This document shows positions 26,096 to 37,654 of a stretch of DNA of 64,000 nucleotides, one piece after another (positions within the stretch are counted from its first letter, which is position 1; the number at the start of each line of letters is the position of its first letter). The DNA comes from Aquatica leii (taxonomy: Eukaryota > Arthropoda > Insecta > Coleoptera > Lampyridae): contig CM069432.1 in NCBI GenBank assembly GCA_035610365.1, positions 172,234,035 through 172,298,034 of the forward strand, given 5' to 3'. A model generated the notes under the pieces. That model was not told where the DNA came from. It was given only the letters and a program-made list of their open reading frames with translations, and made no database searches. The position numbers and the translations under genes are program-made.

Positions 26096-27079
26096 TAAAC
26101 AAAGTTATCTCTGGTTTTGAATTAATTGTGTGCAAACATAATTTTATTAAAATTAACGTTAGTACACAAATATTAATAACTCAAGTTGAAAATAAATACT
26201 TATTGTTTTACGTTATAGTAATATAGTAAAAACATTCTAAATATAAAAACTGTTAGTTTTGTACTATTAAGATAAGAAAGAAATCAGTAATGTAAAATAC
26301 AATTTAAAATCAAACTTTCCAAGTTTACATCGACATGAAATTTTATAGTGATTTTTTCTGTTTGTTTATGTTTTTTTTTAGTTTTTAATTAAAGACACTT
26401 AAGGCATAATGGTTTGGTGTGTTTTATGTAGTTGTAATAGTAGAAAAAGTGTAAATAAGAAGGTTTAATTGAATAGTACAATCACATGTATGTACATACA
26501 TTGACACTTCAATTAGCCTTGCATCTGTTATTAAGAATCTTTTTCAGTTAAACTTAAATATTAAATCACTGTTTTTTAATTCACTTTATTTGATTTGTCA
26601 CATATATTTTATTGACATTTTTAAAGTTTACTTATTAAACCATTTAGATAACTTTTGATCTTTATTTTGCACATTATTTTCTTTTACAATTTCTAGCCAT
26701 AAGTACATTGATTTCAAATGTTGATGTTTTACGTATAATGGAACTAAAATTTCTAAATTTTTTAATCGAAAGAACTGTATTTAGTATACTACAACTGATT
26801 ATAAAGTAAACAATAGTTTCCAACGAGTTTCATAAAAATTGTTACTAAATTAACTATAAGTCTTAGTCTTCTTTACTTTAGACTAATGAAGTTTTTAAAA
26901 AAAAATTAAAGTAAATATTGCTTAATTGCGTAGATCCACAATTCTCTAAAAATAGTTTTTTTTAGCAAATTACAGTATTTTAACATTATAATTATGATTG
27001 TACGTCTAAAACATTGAAATTAGAGCAGTTACAATTGTTTTCTAAAGATAACTTCATTTTAAGTTTGTAAATTAACATA

Positions 27080-29204
27080 CAGGTCCACAGAGCAAACAAG
27101 ATAGTTGGAAAGGGGATTCCGGCGCTACAGTAGCTTGTACGGTACAATCCCAAAAAAAGTATTTGGGCGATTAATTTAAATGTAAATTGTTAGATACACA
27201 TGTATTGTATTGTGTGTTGCATAACCAGTGTAACTTATTTTTTTCTTTACAAAATCCGAAAGAAACATATCTTTAAAAGAAATACTTTATTAAACTTTAA
27301 AACCAAAACATGAATATACAATTTTTAGTAACAACATTAAATTTTACAGAAACGCTTTTGCATAACCTAAGATTTATAAAATTCCTTTTGCTTATTTTAA
27401 ATGTATTCAAGCTTGATATTTTGTTGAATGAACGAATAAGTTATTTGCTTGGCAATTTTTAGTAACACAAATTAATCCTTAAATTGAAATCAGAATTAAT
27501 TGAACAGGTGCCTATTTAAACAAATTTATTAATCACTTTCATATTCTTCTAAACTTGTGTCATCTTCCGATAAACCAGTATTCACTACAAATTCAAAGTT
27601 TTCCACTACATCGTCAACTAATCCATCGTTCACTCACATTTCTTAAGCCAACTGATCTACGTGCATGCACTGTTTTTGCCAATCTAATGCTGTGATTTCA
27701 TTAAACGCATTTCTTACTCACCTCAATTTTCTTGACTGTACGTTATCCATTGCGACCTTATGTTTATCCAAACTCCATATGAGCTCAATTGGATTAAGAT
27801 CGCAATGATATGGAGGCAAACGTAACACGGTATGTGCATGTTTTTTTAAAATTTTGTCTACATAAAATGTTTTAGTGTAGCTAATTTTTTTTACCAGTTC
27901 TAATAATTCGGCTTTCCGCATATCCCCAGTTGTTGAAACCTCGTTACTTTCAAGCCAGTTTCTAATTTCCTACTTTCTTGTGCCTTGGGTTGGATGTTTG
28001 TTGATTTAAACACTGTGGTACGGTGCATTATCCAAAACAACGATTCCTTTTGGTGGCAAATTTGAGATTAACTGTTTTTCGATCCACTGCATAAAATTGT
28101 GATGATTCATGTCGTCGTGGTAATCTCCTGATTTGCTTTTATATTTAAAAATTAATAACCCGTTAACAAATCCATACGCACCACCTGCGTGTACAATAAT
28201 GTACCGCTGACCAAAACCATCAGCTTTATATACACTTGGTTAGTCTTTTGACTGCCCGCACTTACTGACCCCATAAGATGGGTGAATAAAAGTTTTGTCA
28301 AAATATGTAATTGGTTTTTTATTTTCTCCGAGAGCAGCGTCTTCTCTCAACTTTCGTAGATAACGAGAACGCCAAGCTACGATATTATTGCGTTCCATGA
28401 GCAATTTTCGTCGGTTTTCACATTTTTTAAATTTGAAGCCAATTCTTAAAAGATGTTTTCGAATGGTTTCTTGTCCGCCAGTATAATTAATCTTGTCTTG
28501 CATTTTACTCACTAAATTTTTTAATGTTGGCACTTGCTTGTCAAGCGTGTAAACCTCTTGCACAGTTCTTTTTAAAATTTCTAAATCGCACTCATCCATC
28601 ACTATTTCGTTGGATTCTCCGCTCTTTTTTTTTTAGGAAGGTGATTCTAGTAGATTGCCATCAGCAGCGTATTTTCTGATTCTCAAAATAGTAGCCACTG
28701 ATTTCCCAACAGCAGCCGCTGCAAGTTCGGTTGCCTGGTCCAAAGGGAATGCCCATTCACCAGCAGCTTTTTGACTATTGAAGAACTGAATAATAGTTCT
28801 GATAATGTTTCGAGCCTCAGAATAAATAGTTTTCTTCGTAGTTCCAGCCATAATAATGATAACCTTCAAACATAAAACTTACAGTATAATTACATGTTAT
28901 TAAAACATTTGTAAATACATACCTGCATTTTATAAATAAAACAACAAAGCAATCTTCAGAAAAACTGATTTTAATAAAAAAGTAAAACTAGAGCACAATG
29001 AAAGGAATTAGTAAGTAATAAAACGCACGCAAAAAATGTCAGCTGTAAACTGTCATAATTTACTTTTAACCAACTTTTAATTCTGAATGTACCAACTTCG
29101 AATTCTCAATTATGATTGAACAAATTAATTATCGCGGCAAAAATTTCAAATTATTTTTTTTAGTTGACATATTTTCCGACTATCATGTTTGGAAAGTGGA
29201 GCTG
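27080..29204 (-). mobile_element. Tc1/mariner-superfamily element, Sailor-like
   Basis: Terminal inverted repeats of about 33 bp begin CAGGTCCAC on the left and CAGCTCCAC on the right and both continue CAAACA.GATAGT.GGAAA. TA lies immediately outside each end (27078-27079 and 29205-29206). The diverged copy at 21875-22592 reads through the site without the element. One transposase pseudogene fills the interior on the minus strand. Orientation is given by that gene. Confidence 0.85.
27529..28869 (-). pseudogene. DDE transposase with D-E spacing of 81
   Basis: Would cut and reinsert the element via a DDE_3-type RNase H fold. N-terminus (ATG at 28869, or the MAGTTKK Met at 28851) has helix-turn-helix-like segments (AAAAVGKSVATILRIRK, then ETIRKHLLRIGFKFKK). 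Catalytic Asp is in ITYFDKTFIH, second Asp in IVVLDNAPYH, Glu in DLNPIELIW. Counting codons between the second Asp and the Glu gives 81, far from the 34-41 of classic Tc1/mariner and within one of the 82 I recall for the Sailor group. The acidic tail runs to a stop at 27529-27531. Damage: one frameshift in an A run near 28630 and about six in-frame nonsense codons, three of them in the tail. Confidence 0.8.
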
Positions 29205-29206
29205 TA

Positions 29207-30870
29207 TAACTTGTTGATCTCAAAAATTTTCAATGTACGAATAATGTCAGAACTTCAATTTTTACGTAACAAAGTTTCTATCTTGATAGTAAACTAAACC
29301 ACGGTCAGTGGTTTCACTTTATACATAGAAAACAGATGCTTTATGTTATCTCAAACTGATGTTTTAAGAGTCGATATAAAAGCTTTTGTTAAGGTAATTT
29401 AAAAAGTACATTATGTGTTTAGCTTTTTTGTTTTTTCTTTGTTTGGATTATTAGCGACTTGCGGCTTAGAACGCGTTGTAATAAAACAAACTGACGTTTT
29501 AGAGGACTTTCCAGCTTGCAACTTCAGAGTGCTAATTGCCATTGATGAAACTGAATATGTTAGTGACGGACGGACAAGTTTAACTTATTAGGAACCATCA
29601 AAGTTTAATAGTCTGGTTGTTCTATTAAGTTAGACAAAAATCGCTTATAATCAAATCAAGAACAGTCAATGGTCAATTACAAAGCTTTAACCCATACAAT
29701 TATTTACAAAATAAAGTACTGGTATTTTAAGATAAATTCTTTTTGACAAAAATCAATATTTTTTTACACAGAGCTTTAAATCATATTTTTTGTAGTACAA
29801 AACATTTCAAATACAATTGTAACTTCAGTTTATTATACCGTGTAATTAAAAAAGTAATACAATTTTTAAATAATTAGTAAAGAATTATGACTTGTACATA
29901 CATATAGTTAAAAATTTGTGTAAAACTAGGGAAATCTTTAGAGCTGTTATGTTAATTTGTAAATTTGTGCAAAATACAACAGCTTGTGTATGTCCAAACT
30001 TTTTTTAGAGTATTTTGACTTGTTTCTATGTCTCAGTTACATAGTTTACATAAATGGCATATCTTTTATGCAGCCGCAACACTTGTATAAAAAACGTTAT
30101 GAACTCTAATTGTGTCTTAATTTTTTAATAGTATAACAAACAGAAAGTGTAAAACTGTCTTAACATATTTTGTTCCGCATAGGCCTGATTTCTTTTTCCT
30201 GAGCAAAGTTGGAATCTCACTAATATTGTATGAACGTTGTATTATGATTACTTCGGCTTAAAACTAAACAACATATATAAATGATGGGCATTACATAAAA
30301 TATGCCATGCACGTATTGAGCATCCTAAAAAATAAAAGCGTGTTTGTTATTTGTTTGTTTTTTCACTTTAGTGGAAATCAGTAAATAATGCCAAATGCTT
30401 CTTTGGTGCCACATTAAAGTTACAAAATACCATCTTTCTAAATCTAATAAATCTAATTCAATAAAGTAAAAACTCATAAAATTAGAAATGTATAATGTGA
30501 TCAACCAAGAAGTGTTTTAAAGTCGCAGCACTAAACTCAAGCTTAATAAAACAATTGAATGTAAATTTAACTATTCTAAAGGATTCCGCTGAAATTTTGA
30601 GATCTTGGAGAGAGAGATTAACATCTTACCGTTACGTGTTACAGTAATTTTTTTATATACCTTAGCTTTAATGTTTAAGTTATCAAAAATCGCGCGAATT
30701 CTGTAACAAATGTAATTCAACACACCATCAACTTCGTTTCATTAGTTAATTAGGAAAAATACCTACGTTGAAAAAAGAAACCAACATAAATATTTAATAG
30801 AAGAATCCGTTGTTTTTTTTTTGGTTAAATTGAAACTGCATTTATGACGTACATTTATATGAGTTTTATT
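29207..30870. other. Left-arm DNA without genes
   Basis: Part of the inverted duplication. 29450-29560 is a diverged copy of the Penelope-type repeat block found at 30871-31300. No other coding or RNA feature is recognised. Confidence 0.5.
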
Positions 30871-31310
30871 TTAAATTCTTAAGCTTTCGCGGTTGATATG
30901 TTTATGATTATAAACAACTTTCGGCTTAGACCGCGTCGTAGTAAAACACCTAGACTTAGGCTTGGTCATAGTCTCTTCTTGAGAGCCAAAACAAGAAGTA
31001 GAACTTGGCCTTTGCCGTATTGTCGTTTGTGAACCCAAACAAACTGATGTTCTGCAAGATATTGCAGCTTGCAACTTCAGAGTGGTAAATGTCACTGAAA
31101 GAAAAAGTATAAATGCCGGTATTTATACCAATAGCGATTAGCGTGATTAACGAACGTTATGTTTCCGTTACCGCTTGACTAATTTCGAACGAAGGCCAAG
31201 TTCTACTTCTTGTTTTGGCTCTCAAAAAGAGACTATGACCAATCTTAAGTTTGGGTGTTTTACTACGACGCGGTCTAAGCCGAAAGTCGCTTATAATCAG
31301 AGTTTTATTT
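30871..31310 (-). repeat. Penelope-type terminal repeat block, left-arm copy
   Basis: Contains the sequence that lies downstream of the Penelope-like coding end at 63093-63400 (GACATTTACCACTCTGAAG-type, TTCTACTTCTTGTTTTGG, GACGCGGTCTAAGCCG), preceded by TATAAAT-type sequence and CTTTTTCTTTCAGTGACA. A 105-115 bp part of it is present twice in inverted orientation (about 30905-31018 and 31187-31300). A 74-codon open frame (30871-31095) is preserved in all three major copies in the window. Confidence 0.6.
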
Positions 31311-31456
31311 TATCACGCACGTCTATTACTCAGTGAAAAGTGAAAAGATAACATAAAAATTTATTGGTAACGTTTTTCTCTTAGTAATAATTAAGTAGTT
31401 GTGTTACACCTTCAGGTAGGAGAAGCAAAAAATCCTTCCTTAGTAGATTTTTACAG

Positions 31457-31500
31457 GCGACGTTTCGTGGCGTTATTGTGCGCATTTCATCATGGCCAAT
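31457..31500 (-). ncRNA. Hammerhead-ribozyme-like motif, degenerate
   Basis: Minus strand reads CCATGATGA, an imperfect stem II, then GAAACGTCGCC. The first core base differs from CTGATGA (A for C) and stem II has mismatches. The same motif recurs at 31737 and 32164. Probably an eroded Penelope-type hammerhead. Confidence 0.4.
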
Positions 31501-31736
31501 AAAAAACGAGCCCAAGGTGAACTGTCCGATGAACTAGTCACAAAATTAAAATTCAATAAATAAACAATGACATTAACAGTTAGTGTAGAGATAAAAATAT
31601 ATTAAATTACAAACAGAAAACATTTACATAGACAAACATCATCTAACTTATTTATAGTTAGTTCCAATTCTTTATTTATTTATTGAATATTAATTTTGTA
31701 ACTAGCTTATCGAACAGCTCATCTTGGGTCCGTTTT

Positions 31737-31780
31737 TTATTGGCCATGATGAAATGCGCTCAATAGCGCTACGCAACGTC
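31737..31780 (+). ncRNA. Hammerhead-ribozyme-like motif, degenerate
   Basis: Plus strand reads GGCCATGATGA, stem II GCGCT-CAAT-AGCGC (5 bp), then GCAACGTCGCC, so the GAAA box is mutated to GCAA. GGC before the core can pair with GCC after GTC as a short stem I. Confidence 0.35.
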
Positions 31781-31853
31781 GCCTATAAAAATCTACTAAG
31801 AGTGACTTTTTTGCCTCTCCTAACTGAAAGTGTAATACAACTACTAAATAAAA

Positions 31854-32165
31854 TTGTATCTTACCACAGAAAAATTATTGAAAGAATTTGAAAAACACAT
31901 TCCTTACGAATTATACGCTATACTTTTTCTACAACTATAATCTGTTTAATTATTAATCAAAGTCAAATTAAACTTTTTACAAGAACAAATAACCCAAAAA
32001 ATAAATAATCTGAATTTAAAAATTTGTGTTGGTAGTATACATGCAGTAATACCTAAAACGACAATTAAAAATTATATGTCGAAACCAGTCCAAACTGTAT
32101 TTATTGTATGTCAATTTGTCAGTGTCAATTTAACAAATTATAAGTGTAACTATTATTTGAGTGTT
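31854..32165. other. Spacer of the inverted duplication
   Basis: Unique AT-rich sequence between the inner palindrome and the right arm. No feature recognised. Confidence 0.5.
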
Positions 32166-32208
32166 AGCCATGATGAAATGCGCACAATAACGCCACGAAA
32201 CGTCGCCT
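32164..32208 (+). ncRNA. Hammerhead-ribozyme-like motif, degenerate
   Basis: Right-arm partner of 31457-31500: CCATGATGA, imperfect stem II, GAAACGTCGCC. Confidence 0.4.
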
Positions 32209-32329
32209 GTAAAAATCCACTAAGGAAGGGTTTTTTGCTTCTCCTACCTGAAGGTGCAACACAACTACTTAATTATTACTAAAAGAAAAACGTTACCAAT
32301 AAATTTTTATGTTATCTTTTCACTTTTCA

Positions 32330-32800
32330 CTGAGTAATAGACGTGCGTGATAAAATAAAACTCTGATTATAAGCGACTTTCGGCTTAGACCGCGTCGTAG
32401 TAAAACACCCAGACTTAAGCTTGGTCATAGTCTCTTTTTGAGAGCCAAAACAAGAAGTAGAACTTGGCCTTCGTTCGAAATTAGTCAAGCGGTAACGGAA
32501 ACATAACGTTCGTTAATCACGCTAATCGCTATTGGTATAAATATCGTCATTTATACTTTTTCTTTCAGTGACATTTACCACTCTGAAGATGCAAGCTGCA
32601 ATGTCTTGCAAAACATCAGTTTGTTTGGGTTCACAAACGACAATACGGCAAAGGCCAAGTTCTACTTCTTGTTTTGGCTGTCAAGAAGAGACTATGACCA
32701 AGCCTAAGTCTGGGTGTTTTACTACGACGCGGTCTAAGCCGAAAGTTGTTTATAATCATAAACATATCAACCGCAAAAGCTTAAGAATTTAAAATAAAAC
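32330..32800 (+). repeat. Penelope-type terminal repeat block, right-arm copy
   Basis: Mirror of 30871-31310, in plus orientation. A short frame at 32568-32792 corresponds to the ones at 30871-31095 and 63093-63341. Preceded by GGTATAAATA and CTTTTTCTTTCAG. Confidence 0.6.
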
Positions 32801-33548
32801 TCATATAAATGTACGTCATAAATGCAGTTTCAATTTAACCAAAAAAAAACAAAGGATTCTTCTATTAAATATTTATGTTGGTTTCTTTTTTCAACGTAGG
32901 TATTTTTCCTAATTAACTAATGAAACGAAGTTGATGGTATGTTGAATTACATTTGTTACAGAATTCGCGCGATTTTTGATAACTTAAACATTAAAGCTAA
33001 GGTATATAAAAAAAATTACTGTAACACGTAACGGTCAAGATGTTAATCTCTCTCTCTCCAAGATTTCAAAATTTCAGCGGAATCCTTTAGAATAGTTAAA
33101 TTTACATTCAATTGTTTTATTAAGCTTGAGTTTAGTGCTGCGACTTTAAAACACTTCTTGGTTGATCACATTATGTATTTCTAATTTTATGAGTTTTTAC
33201 TTTATTGGATTAGATTTATTAGATTTAGAAAGATGGTATTTTGTAACTTTAACGTGGCACCAAAGAAGCATTTGGCATTATTTACTGATTTCCACCAAAG
33301 TGTAAAAACAAACAAATAACAAACACGCTTGTATTTTTTAAGATGCTCAATACGTGCATGGCATATTTTATGTAATGCCCATCATTTATATATGTTGTTT
33401 AGTTTTAAGCCGAAATAATCATAATACAACGTTCATACAATATTAGTGAGATTCCAACTTTGCTCAGGAAAAAGAAATCAGGCCTATGCGTAACAAAATA
33501 TGTTAAGACAGTTTTACACTTTTTGTTTGTTATACTATTAAAAAAATT

Positions 33549-34675
33549 AGGGCGTGTACTAGTGTACACATGTAAGAAGTGAAACTTCTTTATGGCCTTA
33601 TTTTTCGCAAAATGATCTACATGCAACTTTTCAGAAATTGGTTAAATAAAGTTAAATTAGATAAATTTTAAACAAAAGGATTTTATTATCATAGACATGA
33701 ATACAAATTTTTGTAAATCAATTAACTAATTTTTGTAGATTCAATTTCATATTTCAGTTACCATAAGCCATTAATTACAAAAATATATAATAACGATGAC
33801 AATGATAGTAATAATTCTATTACAATTAATGAAATGCTGTAATAATCTTAGTAGCAAAAAGTTAAAGTGAAATAATTGTATTATTTGTATTCATGTCTAT
33901 GATAATAAAATCCTTTTGTTTAAAATTTATCTAATTTAACTTTATTTAACCAATTTCTGAAAAGTTGCATGTATATCAATTAATTGATGTTCATTAAATT
34001 AGCAGTCTTATTAATTAATAAATACTATTTTAATGAAATCATATACATTGACCGATAGTTACAATAAGAAACTGAGGTTAACCTTAAATATTTTAAATTT
34101 CAAATTAGATAAATTTTAAACAAAAGGATTTTATTATAATAGACATGAATACAAATAATACAATTATTTCACTTTTTGCTACTAAGATTATTACAGCATT
34201 TCATTAACTGAAATAGAATTATTACTATCATTGTCATCGTTCAAACAGAAACTGCGGTTAACCTTAAATATATTAAATTTAAAATGTCATCGTTCAATCA
34301 GAAACTGAGGTTAACCTTAAATATTTTAAATTTAAAATGTCATCGTTCAATTAGAAACTGAGGTTAACCTTAAATATTTTAAATTTAAATTAATAACATA
34401 TTTCAGAATTTATACTCTATGTCAATTAATTCCACCCAAGTATTAGAAAAATAGATATAATTACTAACTTTTGTTAAAAATCCACTGGAATTAGAATTAA
34501 AATAAAGCCTTTGATTTTGTTGATCACTTTAGTATTGATATATTATTTATCACGTCGCTATTGCGTTTCCGTAACCGAAAAAAAAGATGGCGCGTAACGG
34601 AAAAAATGTGACGGTAAATTTTTTTCCAACGCCGATAAAGAAGTTTCACTTCAAAAATTAAAACACAATTAGAGT
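33549..34675. repeat. Snapback insertion in the right arm
   Basis: Absent from the left arm near 30130. It contains an inverted pair at about 33605-33710 and 33880-33975 (AAGGATTTTATTATCATAGA block), a second inverted pair at about 33793-33920 and 34105-34245, and three 53 bp tandem units. No protein-coding signal. Confidence 0.7.
34232..34390 (+). repeat. Three 53 bp tandem repeats
   Basis: Unit starts TGTCATCGTTCAA and contains ACTGAGGTTAACCTTAAAT; three adjacent copies with very few differences. A further partial copy lies at 34063-34105. Confidence 0.9.
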
Positions 34676-34919
34676 TCATAACGTTTTTTATACAAGTGTT
34701 GCGGCTGCATAAAAGATATGCCATTTATGTAAACTATGTCATTGAGACATAGAAACAAGTCAAAATACTCTAAAAAAAAGTTTGGACATACACAAGCTGT
34801 TGTATTTTGCACAAATTTACAAATTTTCAACTATATGTATGTACAAGACATAATTCTTTACGTTTTAATCAAATTAATGATTCCTTCTTGTAGGAGGTTG
34901 GATGAAAGCAACTACTTCA

Positions 34920-34972
34920 GTAATTTGCGACGTTTCGTGTTCTGGATGAACACTTCATCAGGCTCGCTCACA
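34920..34972 (-). ncRNA. Hammerhead ribozyme candidate, best preserved
   Basis: On the minus strand: CTGATGA core box (34955-34961), an extra A, stem II GTGTTC-ATCCA-GAACAC with six perfect pairs, GAAA box (34933-34936) and CGTC cleavage-site-like sequence followed by GC. This is the layout of minimal type I hammerheads known from terminal repeats of Penelope-like elements. The added A before stem II and the short stems I and III leave doubt about activity. Confidence 0.55.
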
Positions 34973-37058
34973 CTGGGTCATGTAATTTTTTTCTAAAATG
35001 ATTGAGTCGAATTAATACATTTAAATTTAAATTAAAAACGTAATTTGAGTTACGACATCGTGCACTATTAACACGTACGAACGATATTAAAAATTGTATT
35101 ACTTTTTTAGCTACACAGTATAATAAACTGAAGTTACGATTGTATTTGAAATGTTTTGTACTACAAAAAATATGATTTAAAGCTCTGTGTAAAAGAAATA
35201 TTGATTTTTGTCAAAAAGAATTTATTTAAAAATACTAGTACTTTATTTTGTAAATAATTGTATAGGTTAAAAATTTGTAATTGACCATTGACTGTTCTTC
35301 ATTTGATTATAAGCGATTTTCGTCTAACTTAATAGAACAACCAGACTATTAAACTTTGATGGTTCCTAATAAGTTAAACTTGTCCGTCCGTCACTAACAT
35401 ATTCAGTTTCATCAATAGCAATTAGCACTCTGAAGTTGCAAGCTGGAAAGTCCTCTAAAACGTCAGTTTGTTTGAGTTTACAAACAACAAAGCCGCAAAA
35501 GTCAAGTTCAGTTTATTCTTTTGGTTGACAAAAATAAACTAGGATCAAACCTATAAATTCAAAATAGTTTTATTACAACGCGTTCTAAGCCGCAAGTCGC
35601 TAATAATCCAAACAAAGAAAAAACAAAAAAGCTAAACACATAATGTACTTTTTAAATTACCTTAACAAAAGCTTTTATATCGACTCTTAAAACATCAGTT
35701 TGAGATAACATAAAGCATCTGTTTTCTATGTATAAAGTGAAACCACTGACCCTGGTTTAGTTCTTTCGATTAAAAAACTTAGAAATTTTAGTTCCATTAT
35801 ACGTAAAACATCAACATTTGAAATCAATGTACTTATGGCCAGAAATTGTAAAAGAAAATAATGTGCAAATAAAGATCAAAAGTTATCTAAATGGTTTAAT
35901 AAGTAAACTTTAAAAATGTCAATAAAAGATATGTGACAAATCAAATAAAGTGAATTAAAAAACAGTGATTTAATATTTAAGTTTAACTGAAAAAGATTCT
36001 TAATAACAGATGTAAGGCTAATTGAAGTGTCAATGTATGTACATATACATGTGATTGTACTATTCAATTAAACCTTCTTATTTACACTTTTTCTACTATT
36101 ACAACTACATAAAACACACCAAACCATTATGCCTTAAGTGTCTTTGATTAAAAACTAAAAAAAACATATAAACAAACAGAAAAAATCACTATAAAATTTC
36201 ATGTCGATGTAAACTTGGAAAGTTTGGTTTTAAATTGTATTTTACATTACTGATTTCTTTCTTATCTTAATAGTACAAAACTAACAGTTTTTATATTTAT
36301 AATGTTTTTACTATATTACTATAACGTAAAACAATAAGTATTTATTTTCAACTTGAGTTATTAATATTTGTGTACTAACGTTAATTTTAATAAAATTATG
36401 TTTGCACACAATTTTAATTAAAAAATTAGAATCAAAAGTCCACCATTGAAAACGTTGTAAAATTCAACCTGCTGCTAAGTTAAAAATTAATTCAAAACCA
36501 GAGATAACTTTGTTTAATGGGAAGTAACTTAATACTATTTATAATCACACTGAACTGAAACTTGTTGCAAGGTCACACAGCAGATTCTGTATAATGAGAG
36601 GTCTATTAATAGAATTAAATTGCGCCGTCATTATTCGTATCTTATTGTAGTTAAATTCTGTTCAACGTGAGATCCCAGAAATTGACAACGCTGCTGGATC
36701 TCACGTTCACTCATGTATCTCTAAATAAACAAACATATACGTTGACTTAACTCTTATTCTAAAGGATCTACTTTTGTAACTGATTTATCAATTTGCAAAA
36801 TCTTTTCCCCTCTAAAGAAAAAATGGTTCTGTTGCTTGACATAAACGTATTAAGGCAAAAAAAAAAATCTTATATTTTTTCCTTGTGGCGGATCTCGGGT
36901 AGTCATGATTTTAATCGGATCTAGACTTGATACAAAAACAGATATATATATATATATATATATATTGTATTTTAGGTTTTCACGAGTATAATTATTATTA
37001 ATAAGAAATGATTTTCGGATTGCTTCTCGTGTTGTGTTTTTATTATTAGTATTAAAAC

Positions 37059-37092
37059 AACGTTTCGGTAAAATAACATTTACCATTATCAA
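37059..37092 (-). ncRNA. Hammerhead-like motif, left palindrome arm
   Basis: Minus strand reads CTTGATAATGG, a stem-loop GGTAA...TTACC, then GAAACGTTG. The CTGATGA box is altered to TTGATAA, so catalysis is doubtful, but the box-stem-GAAA order is kept. Confidence 0.4.
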
Positions 37093-37536
37093 GTTTAAAT
37101 TTAAAAGTAACAGAAAATAAAATTAAAACGTTACAATTAAATTAAATTAATTTGTCAATGTCATTATTTTGTCTGACTTCTTGTCACCGGTCGATGTCGT
37201 ACTAGATTCGTAATTACGTTTGATGTTATAGGTTGACGGGCATTGATTGTAGTTGATGAACTTACTCCTACTTTTACTTTTTTAGTTTAAACAAAAGAGA
37301 TGATAGTGTAAGATTGCCCAAAATATGGAAAACGGTATTGTCATCTATCAAAACAAAAGTAGGAGTAAGTTCATCAACTACAATCAATGCCCGTCAACCT
37401 ATAACATCAAACGTAATTACGAATCTAGTACGACATCGACCGGTGACAAGAAGTCAGACAAAATAATGACATTGACAAATTAATTTAATTTAATTGTAAC
37501 GTTTTAATTTTATTTTCTGTTACTTTTAAATTTAAA

Positions 37537-37572
37537 CTTGATAATGGTAAATGTTATTTTACCGAAACGTTG
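37537..37572 (+). ncRNA. Hammerhead-like motif, right palindrome arm
   Basis: Exact mirror of 37059-37092. Confidence 0.4.
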
Positions 37573-37654
37573 TTTTAATACTAATAATAAAAACACAACA
37601 CGAGAAGCAATCCGAAAATCATTTCTTATTAATAATATATATATATATATATAT

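Larger units (their letters stand above)
24009..31497 (+). repeat. Large inverted duplication, left arm
   Basis: Reads as the reverse complement of 32166-36949 over many separate blocks: 24009-24440, 26098-26778, 29296-30260 and 30280-31497. Arms differ by scattered substitutions and small indels, so this is a real, aged duplication and not a simple mirrored read. Two large insertions sit only in this arm (24442-26095 and 27080-29204). The outer ends lie next to TA-rich microsatellite sequence. Confidence 0.85.
31394..31853. repeat. Inner palindrome at the centre of the duplication
   Basis: 31394-31562 and 31679-31853 are inverted copies, sharing CCTTCAGGTAGGAG-type, GCGACGTTTCGTGG-type and GGCCAATAAAAAAC blocks. 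A third copy of the same unit lies at 32166-32280. Each contains a hammerhead-like motif. Confidence 0.75.
32166..36949 (-). repeat. Large inverted duplication, right arm
   Basis: Reverse-complement partner of 24009-31497. It lacks the two transposons of the left arm and also about 0.5 kb of flanking sequence around the Sailor-like site (between about 35760 and 35775), but contains its own insertion at 33549-34675 and about 70 extra bases near 36415-36490. Confidence 0.85.
36994..37636. repeat. Near-perfect 285 bp-arm palindrome
   Basis: Arms 36994-37278 and 37352-37636 are inverted copies with hardly a difference, with a 73 bp unique spacer. (TA)n tracts flank both sides (about 36942-36965 and 37634-37657). 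Each arm carries a hammerhead-like motif at the same place. This may be a head-to-head pair of Penelope-type terminal repeats inserted in a TA microsatellite. Confidence 0.85.
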
